A DNA stretch of 41,293 nucleotides from Acidimicrobiia bacterium (GTDB lineage: Bacteria; Actinomycetota; Acidimicrobiia; Acidimicrobiales; Bin134), in assembly GCA_022821445.1 (NCBI GenBank), contig JAJEDQ010000256.1, positions 1-41,293 of the forward strand, given 5' to 3'. Shown piece after piece: positions 10,174 to 18,369 of the stretch. Both the position numbers and the translations under genes were made by a program. The stretch's first letter is position 1. Each line of letters opens with the position of its first letter. The notes beneath the pieces were generated by a model. That model was given only the letters and a program-made list of their open reading frames with translations, ran no database searches and was not told the DNA's origin.

Positions 10174-11528
10174 TCAGCACCCACCACCAGTTCCACATCG
10201 GCGCCGGCGATTCCCGTCACCTGCTGAAGAATCGGCGCGGGCTCGATGAAGCGGGCCAAAGTCGTCGCCTGCTCCGCGGCGGCCTCGGTGTGGCGGATAG
10301 CGGTTCTGGCCACATCGAACCGGTCGGCGTTGCCCCGGTCCACCACGGAGAACCCGACCCGTTCCAACTCCGCCTCCACTCCGGCCACGGTGCCCGACGA
10401 GGTGCCGTTTAGAATCCGCACCCGCACACTGGCCAGGCTCCCGGCCCGGAAGAACTCCAGCACCGACTGGGCGTCGTTCTCCAGCAGCAGCACCTGTTTG
10501 CCGTCGATGGTGGCGTCAACCACCGGCAGCTTGTACCGCTCTATTTGGTCCACGGAAAACGACCGGAACTCGTCGCCGAGACCTACGAGCTGGCCCACCG
10601 TGATGCGATCATCGAGTGTGATGCTGGGGTTGTCGTCGTCGAGAAGATCGCCGGCCACCCGACGGAGGTTGAGCGGATTGCGGATGCCCTTCTCCACCGC
10701 CCGTTTGAGGGTGGCCACCATGAACTCCTGCTGGCGCTGGTTGCGCTCCAAGTCGTTCCACACGCCAAGCCGCACCCAGTCGCCGTCATTGGCCGGATTG
10801 CCTCCCGGGGCCACTGTCAGCGGCCGGCGGGTTCGCACATAGGCCAGCGCGGTGTCGGCATCGAGGGTGACCACGCCCGTCTGCTCGATCCGCAACCCCA
10901 GCGAGTCGTCTCGGATGGGCTGGGCGATCTCCACCGGCACCCCGTCCACCGTGTTCACGATTCGCAGGAATCCGGCGAAGTTGATCTCCACGTAGTGGTG
11001 AACGGGCACACCGAGGTATTCCGACACGGTCTCGATCAAGGCACCGGGCCCGCCGATGCCCCGAGCGGCGTTCACCCGCTCGCTCCATCCTTTGTCGGCG
11101 ATCGGCACCCAGAGGTCGCGGGGAATCGACAGCATGGCCACCCGGTCAGCCTCGGGGTCGATGCGCACCAGGATCACCGAATCGGTCAGCAGCGAGTTGA
11201 CGTCCCGATCGATGTGGATAGGGCTATCAGGGTCGATTCCAGAGGCGTTGTCTATCCCCACCAGGAGAAAATTCAGGGCTTCTGCGCCGGGGGGTTCCGC
11301 GGAGTCGACCGAGGTTTCCTCCGATGCGCCCACCAAGGTCACCGGCGCTCCCACCAGGTCCAGCGACAGCCCCACCGACACCCGGGGAATCTGGCTCACC
11401 TGCGACTTCACCATGCCCAGACCAACCGCCCCGCCCACCGCGGCCACAAACACCAGCAGCCCGAACAGCACCACCAGCAGCTGCCACCGAGTTCTCCGGC
11501 GTGCTCCGCGCCGACGACCGCGCCTCAT
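10131..11528 (-). CDS. LytR-CpsA-Psr (LCP) family glycopolymer ligase with LytR_C domain
   Basis: A 465-residue membrane-anchored protein. An Arg-rich N-terminus precedes a single membrane helix (about 17-39). The extracytoplasmic LCP domain follows (about 85-270) with NFLLVGID, TDSVILVRIDP, MLSIPRDLWVP, VNAARGIGGPGALIETV and the Arg/Asp/Gln motif around RTRRPL and ERNQRQQEFM. A LytR_C domain (about 365-455, VRVRILNGTSSGT) ends the protein. LCP enzymes move undecaprenyl-linked glycopolymers to peptidoglycan or arabinogalactan, so this is the likely attachment step for the polymer encoded around it. Start ATG at 11528. Confidence 0.92.
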   Translation of the reverse strand: MRRGRRRGARRRTRWQLLVVLFGLLVFVAAVGGAVGLGMVKSQVSQIPRVSVGLSLDLVGAPVTLVGASEETSVDSAEPPGAEALNFLLVGIDNASGIDPDSPIHIDRDVNSLLTDSVILVRIDPEADRVAMLSIPRDLWVPIADKGWSERVNAARGIGGPGALIETVSEYLGVPVHHYVEINFAGFLRIVNTVDGVPVEIAQPIRDDSLGLRIEQTGVVTLDADTALAYVRTRRPLTVAPGGNPANDGDWVRLGVWNDLERNQRQQEFMVATLKRAVEKGIRNPLNLRRVAGDLLDDDNPSITLDDRITVGQLVGLGDEFRSFSVDQIERYKLPVVDATIDGKQVLLLENDAQSVLEFFRAGSLASVRVRILNGTSSGTVAGVEAELERVGFSVVDRGNADRFDVARTAIRHTEAAAEQATTLARFIEPAPILQQVTGIAGADVELVVGADYEAVLESPRDSAS

Positions 11529-11648
11529 TGCCCGCCAGTGTAAGAGCGTGCGCCAGCAATCTTGTCGCGCTACTGCTTGTCCCAGCGGTTGCTGGGATTT
11601 GGCGAATGCGAAGCCGCACGCGCCCCGCCACTAAGTACACTGCACCCG
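11529..11648 (+). promoter_or_regulatory. Divergent LCP/pabB intergenic region with a candidate leaderless pabB promoter
   Basis: This is a 120-base divergent gap. TACACT at 11636-11641 is a plausible -10 box ending seven bases before the pabB ATG, consistent with a leaderless transcript; I find no good -35 element. A perfect 6-bp hairpin, CCCAGC at 11581 and GCTGGG to 11596 with a GGTT loop, lies between the genes. It has no U-tract, so it is more likely an operator or chance than a terminator. Confidence 0.4.
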
Positions 11649-12662
11649 ATGGAGGTGGCGGCTGTGGCCGTGGTGGGACACCATCTGTGTTCCAGGTTGG
11701 CCGATGTCACCGACGACTTGGGGGCATTGGAGTCCAAAGGCTTTTGGGCGGTGGCCATAGATTTCCACGGCAAGGCGGTGTGCGCCCGCTTCGACTCGGT
11801 TCGCCCGGCCCGCCCCTGGAAAGGCCGCCCCTGGAAGGGGGTCCCGGCCGACACCTGGAGAAGCTCGCTGAACCAATCCGATTTCACCTCCGGGGTCTCG
11901 GCTATCCGGGAGATGATCGCCGCCGGCAACGTCTACCAGGTGAACCTCACCCGCCACCTGAGCGCACCGCTCATCGACCCCGATACCGACATCGCCGCGT
12001 TGGGGGCAGCGCTGGCTGAAGGAAACCCCGCACCATATGCCGCTGTGCTGCGCCTACCCGACCACGGCGTACACATTGCCTCGGCCTCGCCCGAGCGCTT
12101 CTTGGTGCGCAATGGCCGATGGGTGGAATCGTCTCCCATCAAAGGCACCGCCGCCCACCCGTCGGGGCTGACCCCCAAGGACCAGGCTGAAAACCTCATG
12201 ATCGTAGATCTGGTGCGCAACGACTTGGGGCGGGTGTGCGAATACGGCACGGTGAGCGTGCCCGCCCTGTTCTCCCTGGAGCATCACCCCGGCCTGGTGC
12301 ATCTGGTGAGCACCGTGCGGGGGCGAATGGCCCGCGGCTGCGGATGGCCGGAGCTGATCGACGCCACCTTCCCCCCGGGGTCGGTAACCGGCGCTCCCAA
12401 GCTGGCCGCCCTCAACGCCATCTATGCGTTGGAGCCGCAACCGCGGGGGGTGTACTGCGGCGCGGTGGGGTGGGTGGACGCCGACCGCCAGCGGGGCGAT
12501 TTGAACGTGGCCATCCGCACCTTGTGGATCGAGGACGAGCACATCCACCTCGGCACCGGAGGCGGCATCACCTACGACAGCGACCCCGAGGACGAGTGGC
12601 AGGAAACCGAGCTGAAGGCCAAGCGGCTGCTGGCCGTGGCCACCGGGGAGTACGTGCTCTAG
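11649..12662 (+). CDS. pabB: Aminodeoxychorismate synthase component I (PabB), short form
   Basis: A 337-residue chorismate-utilising enzyme. It makes 4-amino-4-deoxychorismate from chorismate and ammonia for folate synthesis. The motif PIKGTA carries the lysine that distinguishes PabB from anthranilate synthase (PIAGT). Other signatures: GNVYQVNLTRHL, NDLGRVCEYGTV, PGSVTGAPK, GAVGWVD and the C-terminal ETELKAKRLL. It is about 100 residues shorter than E. coli PabB because most of the N-terminal subdomain is missing, a form known in other bacteria. No PabA glutaminase is in the window. A 15-bp tandem repeat (PWKGR, PWKGV) lies at 11812-11841. The start ATG 11649 is preferred to 11562, which precedes the -10-like box. 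Confidence 0.9.
   Translation: MEVAAVAVVGHHLCSRLADVTDDLGALESKGFWAVAIDFHGKAVCARFDSVRPARPWKGRPWKGVPADTWRSSLNQSDFTSGVSAIREMIAAGNVYQVNLTRHLSAPLIDPDTDIAALGAALAEGNPAPYAAVLRLPDHGVHIASASPERFLVRNGRWVESSPIKGTAAHPSGLTPKDQAENLMIVDLVRNDLGRVCEYGTVSVPALFSLEHHPGLVHLVSTVRGRMARGCGWPELIDATFPPGSVTGAPKLAALNAIYALEPQPRGVYCGAVGWVDADRQRGDLNVAIRTLWIEDEHIHLGTGGGITYDSDPEDEWQETELKAKRLLAVATGEYVL
11812..11841 (+). repeat. 15-bp tandem duplication inside pabB
   Basis: Two adjacent 15-base units (11812-11826 and 11827-11841) encode the pentapeptide pair PWKGR and PWKGV. The first 10 bases are identical; the remaining five carry three changes. The reading frame is kept. It lies in the variable N-terminal part, away from the active site. 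Confidence 0.75.
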
Positions 12663-13492
12663 TGACGGCCCGCATCGTGTGGATCAACGGGGATCTGGTT
12701 CCGGAGGACGAGGCCCGGATCTCGCCCTTCGATCACGGATGGCTGGTGGGCGATGCCGTATTCGAGACCCTGGTCATTGTGCGGGGAATGCCATTCGCCG
12801 CTCGCCGCCACCTGGAGCGGCTGGCCTATTCGGCCGAGCACCTGGGGGTGGCGGTTCCCGACGCCGATGTGCTGCGGGAGGCCATGATCGCGGTGGCCGG
12901 CGCCAACGGGCTCCAAGAGGGTCGTCTGCGGGTCACCATCAGCAGCGGCACCGGGCCATTGGGCAGCAGCCGGGGCGACAGCCCGCCGACCGCCACCGTG
13001 GCCGCCACTCCCCAAGCCCCCTGGCCCGCCACCGTGGCGGTGGCCACCGTGGACTGGACCATCAACGAGCGCGGCCCTCTGGCCGGCCTCAAAACCGTGT
13101 CCTACGGCGCCAACGTGCGGGCGCTGGCCGACGCGAAGACTGCCGGCGCCAGCGAGGCCATCTTCGCCAACACGCAAGGACAGCTCTGCGAGGGAACCGG
13201 AAGCAATGTCTTCCTCGCCCACAAGGGCCAGCTCATCACTCCCACCCTCGCCTCAGGATGCCTGGCCGGGGTCACCCGCCAGCTCGTGATCGAGCTGACT
13301 GGCGCGGTCGAGCGAGACGTGCCCCTCGAAGCGCTGGCCGCGGCCGAGGAGGCGTTTCTCACCTCCACCACCCGCGACGTTCACCCCATCCACACCGTCG
13401 ACGGCCATCCCCTTCCCGCCGCCCCTGGCCCCCGCACTCAAGCCGCCGCCCGCGCCTTCGCCCGCCTCAAGGCCGCGGAGATCGACCCCTAG
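12662..13492 (+). CDS. pabC: Class IV aminotransferase fold enzyme, probably 4-amino-4-deoxychorismate lyase
   Basis: A 276-residue fold-type IV PLP protein. Motifs: NGDLVPEDEARISPFDHGWLVGDAVFET at the N-terminus (quoted in parts: GDAVFET is diagnostic), GLKTVSYGANV with the probable PLP lysine, and EGTGSNVF for phosphate binding. As the gene directly follows pabB and shares one base with its stop (TAGTG, GTG start), it most likely releases pyruvate from aminodeoxychorismate to give p-aminobenzoate. Branched-chain or D-amino acid aminotransferases share these motifs, so the name rests mainly on context. Seventeen bases separate it from the convergent birA. Confidence 0.82.
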   Translation: MTARIVWINGDLVPEDEARISPFDHGWLVGDAVFETLVIVRGMPFAARRHLERLAYSAEHLGVAVPDADVLREAMIAVAGANGLQEGRLRVTISSGTGPLGSSRGDSPPTATVAATPQAPWPATVAVATVDWTINERGPLAGLKTVSYGANVRALADAKTAGASEAIFANTQGQLCEGTGSNVFLAHKGQLITPTLASGCLAGVTRQLVIELTGAVERDVPLEALAAAEEAFLTSTTRDVHPIHTVDGHPLPAAPGPRTQAAARAFARLKAAEIDP

Positions 13493-13509
13493 CGGTTCCG
13501 CCCAGCCAT

Positions 13510-14262
13510 CTACCGGCGCCGCAGGTGTACAACGTCGCCCACCACAACCCTGGCCCCGCCTTCCATCACCAACCCCCCTCCTTCATCCAAATCCTCGGCC
13601 AGTCCCTCCAGCACGCTTCCGTCACCAAGCTGCACCGACACTTGCCGGCCCAAGGTGGCCGACTCTCGGCGGGCCGCAGCCACCAGCGCCGCCTGGCCGC
13701 TGGGCATCTCGATTCCGTCCATCCACTGCGAGAAGCCGGCCAATACCCCGGCCAGCAACTCCTTTCGATCGACCGCCGCGCCGCACACGTCTTCCAAGTC
13801 CACCGCGGTGTCAGCCACCTCGGGGGGTGTTGCTCCGGTCCGCACGTTGAGCCCCATGCCCACCACCACGGCCTCCAGCCGATCTCCAGTCACCACCGAC
13901 TCGGCCAGCACCCCAGCCAGCTTGCGGTCGGCCACCACCAGGTCGTTGGGCCATTTCAAACCGGGGCGCACCCCGGCCAGCGAATCGCAGGCCTCCACCG
14001 CTCCCAACGCCAGCGCGGTGGTCACCAGGTGGGCTCGCGCCACATCGATCCTGGGCCTGGTGAGCACCGAGAACAATAGGCTCGACTCCGGCGCGGCACT
14101 CCAGCTGCGCCCCCGCCTCCCCCGACCCGCGCTCTGGTACTCGGCCGCCAATACCGCATTCGCCTCGGCCCCTTGACGGGCCGCGGCCAGCAAGTCGGCG
14201 TTCGTCGAGCCGGTCTCATCCACCCACTGGATTTGGAAGTCGGTCACTTCGCTCCGTCCCAT
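13510..14262 (-). CDS. birA: Biotin-[acetyl-CoA-carboxylase] ligase, monofunctional BirA
   Basis: A 250-residue biotin protein ligase. Signatures: DETGSTNADL, the biotinyl-AMP loop GRGRRGRSW, KWPNDLVV with the catalytic lysine, GVLAES and GMGLNV. A small C-terminal SH3-like domain ends the protein (VSVQLGDGSVLEG). There is no N-terminal helix-turn-helix, so unlike E. coli BirA it should not repress transcription itself. It is divergent from a biotin carboxylase/BCCP fusion 52 bases away, whose BCCP lysine is the expected target. ATG start at 14262. Confidence 0.93.
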   Translation of the reverse strand: MGRSEVTDFQIQWVDETGSTNADLLAAARQGAEANAVLAAEYQSAGRGRRGRSWSAAPESSLLFSVLTRPRIDVARAHLVTTALALGAVEACDSLAGVRPGLKWPNDLVVADRKLAGVLAESVVTGDRLEAVVVGMGLNVRTGATPPEVADTAVDLEDVCGAAVDRKELLAGVLAGFSQWMDGIEMPSGQAALVAAARRESATLGRQVSVQLGDGSVLEGLAEDLDEGGGLVMEGGARVVVGDVVHLRRR

Positions 14263-14278
14263 TTCGCCCCGCCATTAT

Positions 14279-14292
14279 TCGCGTGATCGCGA
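14279..14292. promoter_or_regulatory. Palindrome in the birA/biotin carboxylase divergent promoter
   Basis: TCGCG and CGCGA flank TGAT, giving a perfect 5-bp inverted repeat 22 bases before the carboxylase start. Its position between two biotin-related divergent genes makes it a candidate operator. CATATT at 14304-14309 could be the carboxylase -10 box. No regulator is encoded nearby, and a 5-bp palindrome in GC-rich DNA can arise by chance. Confidence 0.3.
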
Positions 14293-14314
14293 GACTCTCT
14301 GCCACCATATTGCC

Positions 14315-16075
14315 GTGTTGTCCAAGGTATTGGTGGCGAACCGGGGGGAGATCGCCGTTCGAGTGATCCGGGCCTGCCGGGAGTTGGACATAGCCACGGT
14401 GGCGGTGTACTCCGACCTCGACCGCAGCGCCCTCCACGTTCGCATGGCCGATGAGGCCCATGCCCTCGGCGGCCAGACCGCAGCAGAGAGCTACCTCAAC
14501 ACCGAGGCCATCCTCGACGTCATCGAGCGCACCGGCGCCGACGCCGTCCACCCTGGCTACGGATTCTTCTCGGAGAACGCCGACTTCGCCCGGGCCATCA
14601 CCGCCCGGGGGGTGGCGTTCATCGGCCCCAATCCCGAGGCCATCGAGGTCATGGGCGACAAAATCTCCGCCCGCCAGGCCGCCGAGCGGGTAGGGGTGAG
14701 CGGCGTCCCCGGCACCACCGACCTCATCACCGATCCCGAGCAGGTGCGGGCCTTCGGCGCCGAGCACGGCTACCCGGTGGCCATCAAGGCAGCCTACGGC
14801 GGCGGCGGCCGGGGCATGAAGGTGGTGGCCGACGAGAGCGCGGTGGAAGAGGCCATCGAGTCGGCCCAGCGGGAGGCGCTGAGCTACTTCGGGCGCGACG
14901 AGATCTACATGGAGCGCTATCTGGAGCAGCCCCGCCACGTGGAGGTGCAGGTGCTGGCCGACAGCCACGGCAACTGCGTGTACCTGGGCACTCGTGACTG
15001 CTCAGCCCAGCGCCGCCACCAGAAGCTGATCGAGGAGGCCCCCGCGGCCGGCATCGGCCCCGAAGTCCTGGCCGCCATGGGCGAGGCCGCGGTAAAGGTG
15101 GCCCAGGGCTGCGACTACGTGAACGCCGGCACGGTGGAGTTCCTGTATGAGGACGGCCAGTTCTACTACTTGGAGATGAACACCCGCCTCCAAGTGGAGC
15201 ATCCGGCCACCGAGCTCGTCACCGGGATCGACCTGGTGGAGCAGCAGATCAAGGTGGCCTCCGGCGAGCCCCTGCCGTTCACCCAGGACGAAATCGAGAT
15301 ATCCGGCCACGCCATCGAAGTGCGCATCAACGCCGAGGACCCCGCCGAGGGCGCCTTCCTGCCGTCACCGGGGCCGATCACCGGCCTGCGGGCGCCCAGC
15401 GGGTACGGAACCCGTTGGGACGGGGGGTACGAGGCGGGAGATGAGATCAGCCAGTTCTACGACAATCTGGTGGGCAAGCTGATCTGCTGGGGCCGAGATC
15501 GGCCCACTGCCATTGCCCGCACCCTGCGGGCCCTCGACGAGCTCGAAGTGAGCGGGGTGGCCACCACCATTCCCGCCGACAGGGCCATCCTGGCCCACCC
15601 CGATTTCGCCGCCCTCACCCACTCCACCAAGTGGGTGGAGGAGACGCTCGACCTGACCGGAGTCAAGAGCGCCCCGGCCGGCCCCCCCTCCGACACCGAG
15701 CCCCTGGTGCAGCGGGACATCGACGTGGAGGTCAACGGCCAGCGCTATTCGGTGAAGATGTGGGTGCCGGAGACCGCCTCTGCCCCATCCGCCGCCCCCG
15801 CATCGGGCGGCGCCAAGCGCCCCAAGCGAGCCGCCGCCAGCAAGAGCGGGGGCAGCGCGGGCAGCGGCGAGGTGACCGTGCCCATGCAGGGCACCATCGT
15901 CAAGGTGATGGTGGCTGCGGGCGACACGGTGGAGGCCGGCGATCCCATCGTGGTGCTCGAGGCCATGAAGATGGAGAACAACGTGTGTGCCGAGAAGTCC
16001 GGCACGATAGCGGAGGTCCGGGTGTCCGAGGGCGACTCGGTGGGCGGCGGCGACGTAGTGGCGGTTATCGGATAA
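14315..16075 (+). CDS. Acyl-CoA carboxylase alpha subunit: biotin carboxylase fused to BCCP
   Basis: A 586-residue protein of the actinobacterial AccA type. It carboxylates biotin using ATP and bicarbonate and carries the biotin on its own C-terminal domain. The first 445 residues form biotin carboxylase: VLVANRGEIAVRVIRA, HPGYGFFSENADFA, YGGGGRGMKVV (ATP loop) and EMNTRLQVEHPATE. A linker rich in Ala and Pro (about 480-515) leads to the biotinyl domain with EAMKMEN, whose lysine is residue 552, 34 residues before the end. The beta (carboxyltransferase) subunit is not in the window, so acetyl- or propionyl-CoA specificity is open. GTG 14315 is the start; TTG follows immediately. Confidence 0.95.
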   Translation: MLSKVLVANRGEIAVRVIRACRELDIATVAVYSDLDRSALHVRMADEAHALGGQTAAESYLNTEAILDVIERTGADAVHPGYGFFSENADFARAITARGVAFIGPNPEAIEVMGDKISARQAAERVGVSGVPGTTDLITDPEQVRAFGAEHGYPVAIKAAYGGGGRGMKVVADESAVEEAIESAQREALSYFGRDEIYMERYLEQPRHVEVQVLADSHGNCVYLGTRDCSAQRRHQKLIEEAPAAGIGPEVLAAMGEAAVKVAQGCDYVNAGTVEFLYEDGQFYYLEMNTRLQVEHPATELVTGIDLVEQQIKVASGEPLPFTQDEIEISGHAIEVRINAEDPAEGAFLPSPGPITGLRAPSGYGTRWDGGYEAGDEISQFYDNLVGKLICWGRDRPTAIARTLRALDELEVSGVATTIPADRAILAHPDFAALTHSTKWVEETLDLTGVKSAPAGPPSDTEPLVQRDIDVEVNGQRYSVKMWVPETASAPSAAPASGGAKRPKRAAASKSGGSAGSGEVTVPMQGTIVKVMVAAGDTVEAGDPIVVLEAMKMENNVCAEKSGTIAEVRVSEGDSVGGGDVVAVIG

Positions 16076-16134
16076 CCCGCACGCGGCGCCCGGTGTCGGC
16101 CCGGCCCGCACGCCGGTAGCATCGATCACGCTTC

Positions 16135-17346
16135 ATGGTCGATTCCCAACCGCTTTCGCAGGCCAATACCTCGATCGTCATTCCCAGCGCCGGCCACCTC
16201 CAGCCTGACGCCGACGCCTCCATGCTCCAGCGCTGCCTGGACACGCTCACCCTGCTCGATCCGCCGCCCGCGGAGGTGATCGTGGTGGTGGGCGACGAAT
16301 TCCAGGGCGAGCCGCCTCAGCAGACCGCCGGCCTGCCCCTGCGAGTTGTCCACCGGGGCCCGGGGCCCTTCGACTTCTCCCGGGCCGTGAACTGCGGCGT
16401 GCTGGCCAGCCGCGGCGAGCTGGTTCTGATGCTCAACGACGACATAGAGGCAGAAACCGGCGACTGGCTGGGAATAATGGCCGCCCATCTCAGCGATCCG
16501 AGCATCGGCGCCGTAGGGGCCGCCCTGCTGTATCCCGACCGGTCGATCCAGCACATCGGCATGGAGTTCGACGGTGCTCATCCCATCCACTCGTTCCGGG
16601 GATGCCAGCAGTCCGAAGCCGCCGCGGGCGGCGGCGACGGGGCTCGCGATGTGATCGGCGTCACCGGGGCCTGTCTGTTGGCCCGACGCCGGGATCTGCT
16701 GGCGGTGGGCGGGATGTCGCTGGAGTTCCCCGCCTCCTACGGCGATGTCGATCTGTGCCTGCGGCTCATCCGTTCGGGGCTGCGGGTGGTGGTGGCGCCC
16801 GCCGCCACCCTCATCCACCACGAGAGCGCCAGCCGGGAACCGGTCATAGAGTCCTGGGAGTGGGAGAGGTTCGTCTCCCGCTGGGGCGAGCCGCCCCACC
16901 GGGGGCCACTCCCTGCCAATTCCGAATCCGACCGCAACTACGATTCAGCCATGACCGCCGATCAGGTGGATGGCGAGGATCGCGATCAGCTCCGCCATGA
17001 ACTCCTCAACCTGCGCGACCGGGCCCTCGGCGCCGAAGCGCGCAACCAGTTCCTAACGAACCGCGTCGCCCACCAAGACGACCAGATTGCCGAACTGGAA
17101 GGCCGGGTGGCCGAGCGGGACACCCGCATAGAGGAGTGGAAAAACCGGGTGGCCGAGCGGGACACCCGCATAGGCGAACGAGATGCCCGTATCGCCGAGC
17201 GGGACCTGCGCATGGCCGAGAAGGACGCCCGCATCGCCGAGCTCGAGGCCGATAACCTCCGGTTGCACGAGGACTTGGCCCGACCGGCCATCATCCGGCT
17301 TGCTCGCCGTCTAGTCCCAGGATCGGGCCGGCATGAGCGAGCTTGA
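16135..17346 (+). CDS. GT2 glycosyltransferase with long C-terminal coiled coil
   Basis: A 403-residue protein. Residues 1-260 are a GT2 domain of the O-antigen WbbL/WsaE type: TSIVIPSAGH, FDFSRAVNCGVLASRGELVLMLNDDIE (shown in parts; LNDDIE is the metal site), VGAALLYPDRSIQHIG, VTGACLLARR, YGDVDLCLRL and HHESASR. Residues 285-390 are a near-continuous coiled coil built from 14-residue repeats (RVAERDTRI type). The tail (RLARRLVPGS) is basic. ATG 16135. The last 14 bases overlap the next gene, another protein with a predicted coiled coil at its N-terminus, so the two products may pair. The coiled coil is encoded by a 42-bp minisatellite. Confidence 0.87.
   Translation: MVDSQPLSQANTSIVIPSAGHLQPDADASMLQRCLDTLTLLDPPPAEVIVVVGDEFQGEPPQQTAGLPLRVVHRGPGPFDFSRAVNCGVLASRGELVLMLNDDIEAETGDWLGIMAAHLSDPSIGAVGAALLYPDRSIQHIGMEFDGAHPIHSFRGCQQSEAAAGGGDGARDVIGVTGACLLARRRDLLAVGGMSLEFPASYGDVDLCLRLIRSGLRVVVAPAATLIHHESASREPVIESWEWERFVSRWGEPPHRGPLPANSESDRNYDSAMTADQVDGEDRDQLRHELLNLRDRALGAEARNQFLTNRVAHQDDQIAELEGRVAERDTRIEEWKNRVAERDTRIGERDARIAERDLRMAEKDARIAELEADNLRLHEDLARPAIIRLARRLVPGSGRHERA
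17104..17229 (+). repeat. 42-bp minisatellite encoding coiled-coil repeats
   Basis: Three 42-base units start at 17104, 17146 and 17188, with a partial fourth at 17230. The first 27 bases of units 1 and 2 are identical. Each unit encodes 14 residues, exactly two heptads, so copy-number changes keep both reading frame and coiled-coil register. Peptide units run RVAERDTRIEEWKN, RVAERDTRIGERDA, RIAERDLRMAEKDA. Confidence 0.92.
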
Positions 17347-18295
17347 CCTCAGACAGGTCGGCGCGGAGATCGAGGCTGATGCCGACAAGCGCCGCCGCCA
17401 AGACCGGGAGATCGCCCAGCTTGAACACGACATAGAGCAGGCTTGGGCCGACATCGCCGAGTCCGAGTCTTCTCGGCACGTCATCGACGAAGACGGCGAT
17501 TTCTTGAACCAGGCCGCCAATCTGGCCGCGCTCGACCCCCATGTCCCGATCGGATCGCGCCGGGGACTCCGCGGCGTCAAGTGGCTTGTCCGCAAACTGT
17601 CCTACTGGTATGCCCGCTTTCTCACCGACCAGTTCAACGTGTTCGCCGGAGTGCTGATCCGGCACCTGCGCGACGTCGAAACCCGAATGGGCCGCCTGGA
17701 AGGCGCGGCCGGCTATCTGGGCGACGGCACCGTTCCGGCCGGCTTCGGTGTTGTCAGCAGTCCTCCTGAGCCCTCGGCCGAAGTGGTGTCCCAAGCCGCC
17801 GGCTTGGCGGGCTCGGGGCCGTGTCTGGTGCTGTCCGGGGGGGAAGGCGCCATCGTCGAGGCCATCAGCGGGCGGGGCATCAGCGCCCACGGCGTCGAAC
17901 AAGACCCCGACCGGGTCCTCACCGGACTCCGCCGTCGCATCGACATTCGAGCGGGCGGCGTGCTCCCCCATCTGGTGGGCGCTGAGGACGGGGAATTCGG
18001 CACGATTGTCCTCACCGGGCTGGTGGAGACCCTCCCGCTCAGAGACCTGGTTGGAATGGTCAACCAGGCCAGCCTGAAGCTGAAGAAAACCGGCCGGATC
18101 GTGGTGGCAGTGGCCGACCCCGCAACCCGGGCCCGGGTTGATGCCGAGCTGGGCTCGGGGCTGGGCATCTCGCCGGTCACCTGGCGGCATCTGTTGGAAC
18201 AGGCCGGCTTCGACGCCAGCCTGGAGCCCTGCTCCGACTCCCGCATCACCGAGATAGTGGTCGCCCAGCGCCCCGCCCCGCCGAGCCGGCCATGA
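17333..18295 (+). CDS. Coiled coil plus degenerate SAM-methyltransferase-fold protein
   Basis: A 320-residue protein. Residues 1-45 form a coiled coil (KRRRQDREIAQLEHDIEQ). Residues 65-120 (DPHVPIGSRRG, then VRKLSYWYARFLTDQFNVF) match the linker that often precedes methyltransferase domains in glycan clusters. Residues 155-310 have a class I methyltransferase layout, but motif I reads LVLSGGEGAIVEAI where LDLGCGRGEF is usual: the first acidic residue is lost. LVETL also replaces the usual HVVEHL. It may be a catalytically weak or dead scaffold. ATG 17333 overlaps the preceding GT2 gene by 14 bases. Its 3' end lies in a 70-bp tandem duplication. Confidence 0.75.
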   Translation: MSELDLRQVGAEIEADADKRRRQDREIAQLEHDIEQAWADIAESESSRHVIDEDGDFLNQAANLAALDPHVPIGSRRGLRGVKWLVRKLSYWYARFLTDQFNVFAGVLIRHLRDVETRMGRLEGAAGYLGDGTVPAGFGVVSSPPEPSAEVVSQAAGLAGSGPCLVLSGGEGAIVEAISGRGISAHGVEQDPDRVLTGLRRRIDIRAGGVLPHLVGAEDGEFGTIVLTGLVETLPLRDLVGMVNQASLKLKKTGRIVVAVADPATRARVDAELGSGLGISPVTWRHLLEQAGFDASLEPCSDSRITEIVVAQRPAPPSRP

Positions 18296-18369
18296 GCCCT
18301 GCTCCGACTCCCGCATCACCGAGATAGTGGTCGCCCAGCGCACCGCCCCGCCGAGCCGGCCATGAGCCC
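18224..18369. repeat. 70-bp tandem duplication across a gene junction
   Basis: Two 70-base copies (18224-18293 and 18294-18363) differ at one base, followed by six bases of a third. Each copy ends in the ATG that begins MSP. The upstream gene stops at 18295, inside the first bases of copy 2. Before duplication its TGA and the next gene's ATG would have overlapped as ATGA. Now ATG 18292 opens only an 11-codon frame, and the real start has moved to 18362. A length of 70 is not a multiple of three, so copy 2 is non-coding. Confidence 0.95.

Noticed and set aside
11581-11596. Intrinsic terminator between LCP and pabB
   Set aside because: The 6-bp hairpin lies between divergent genes and lacks a U-tract.
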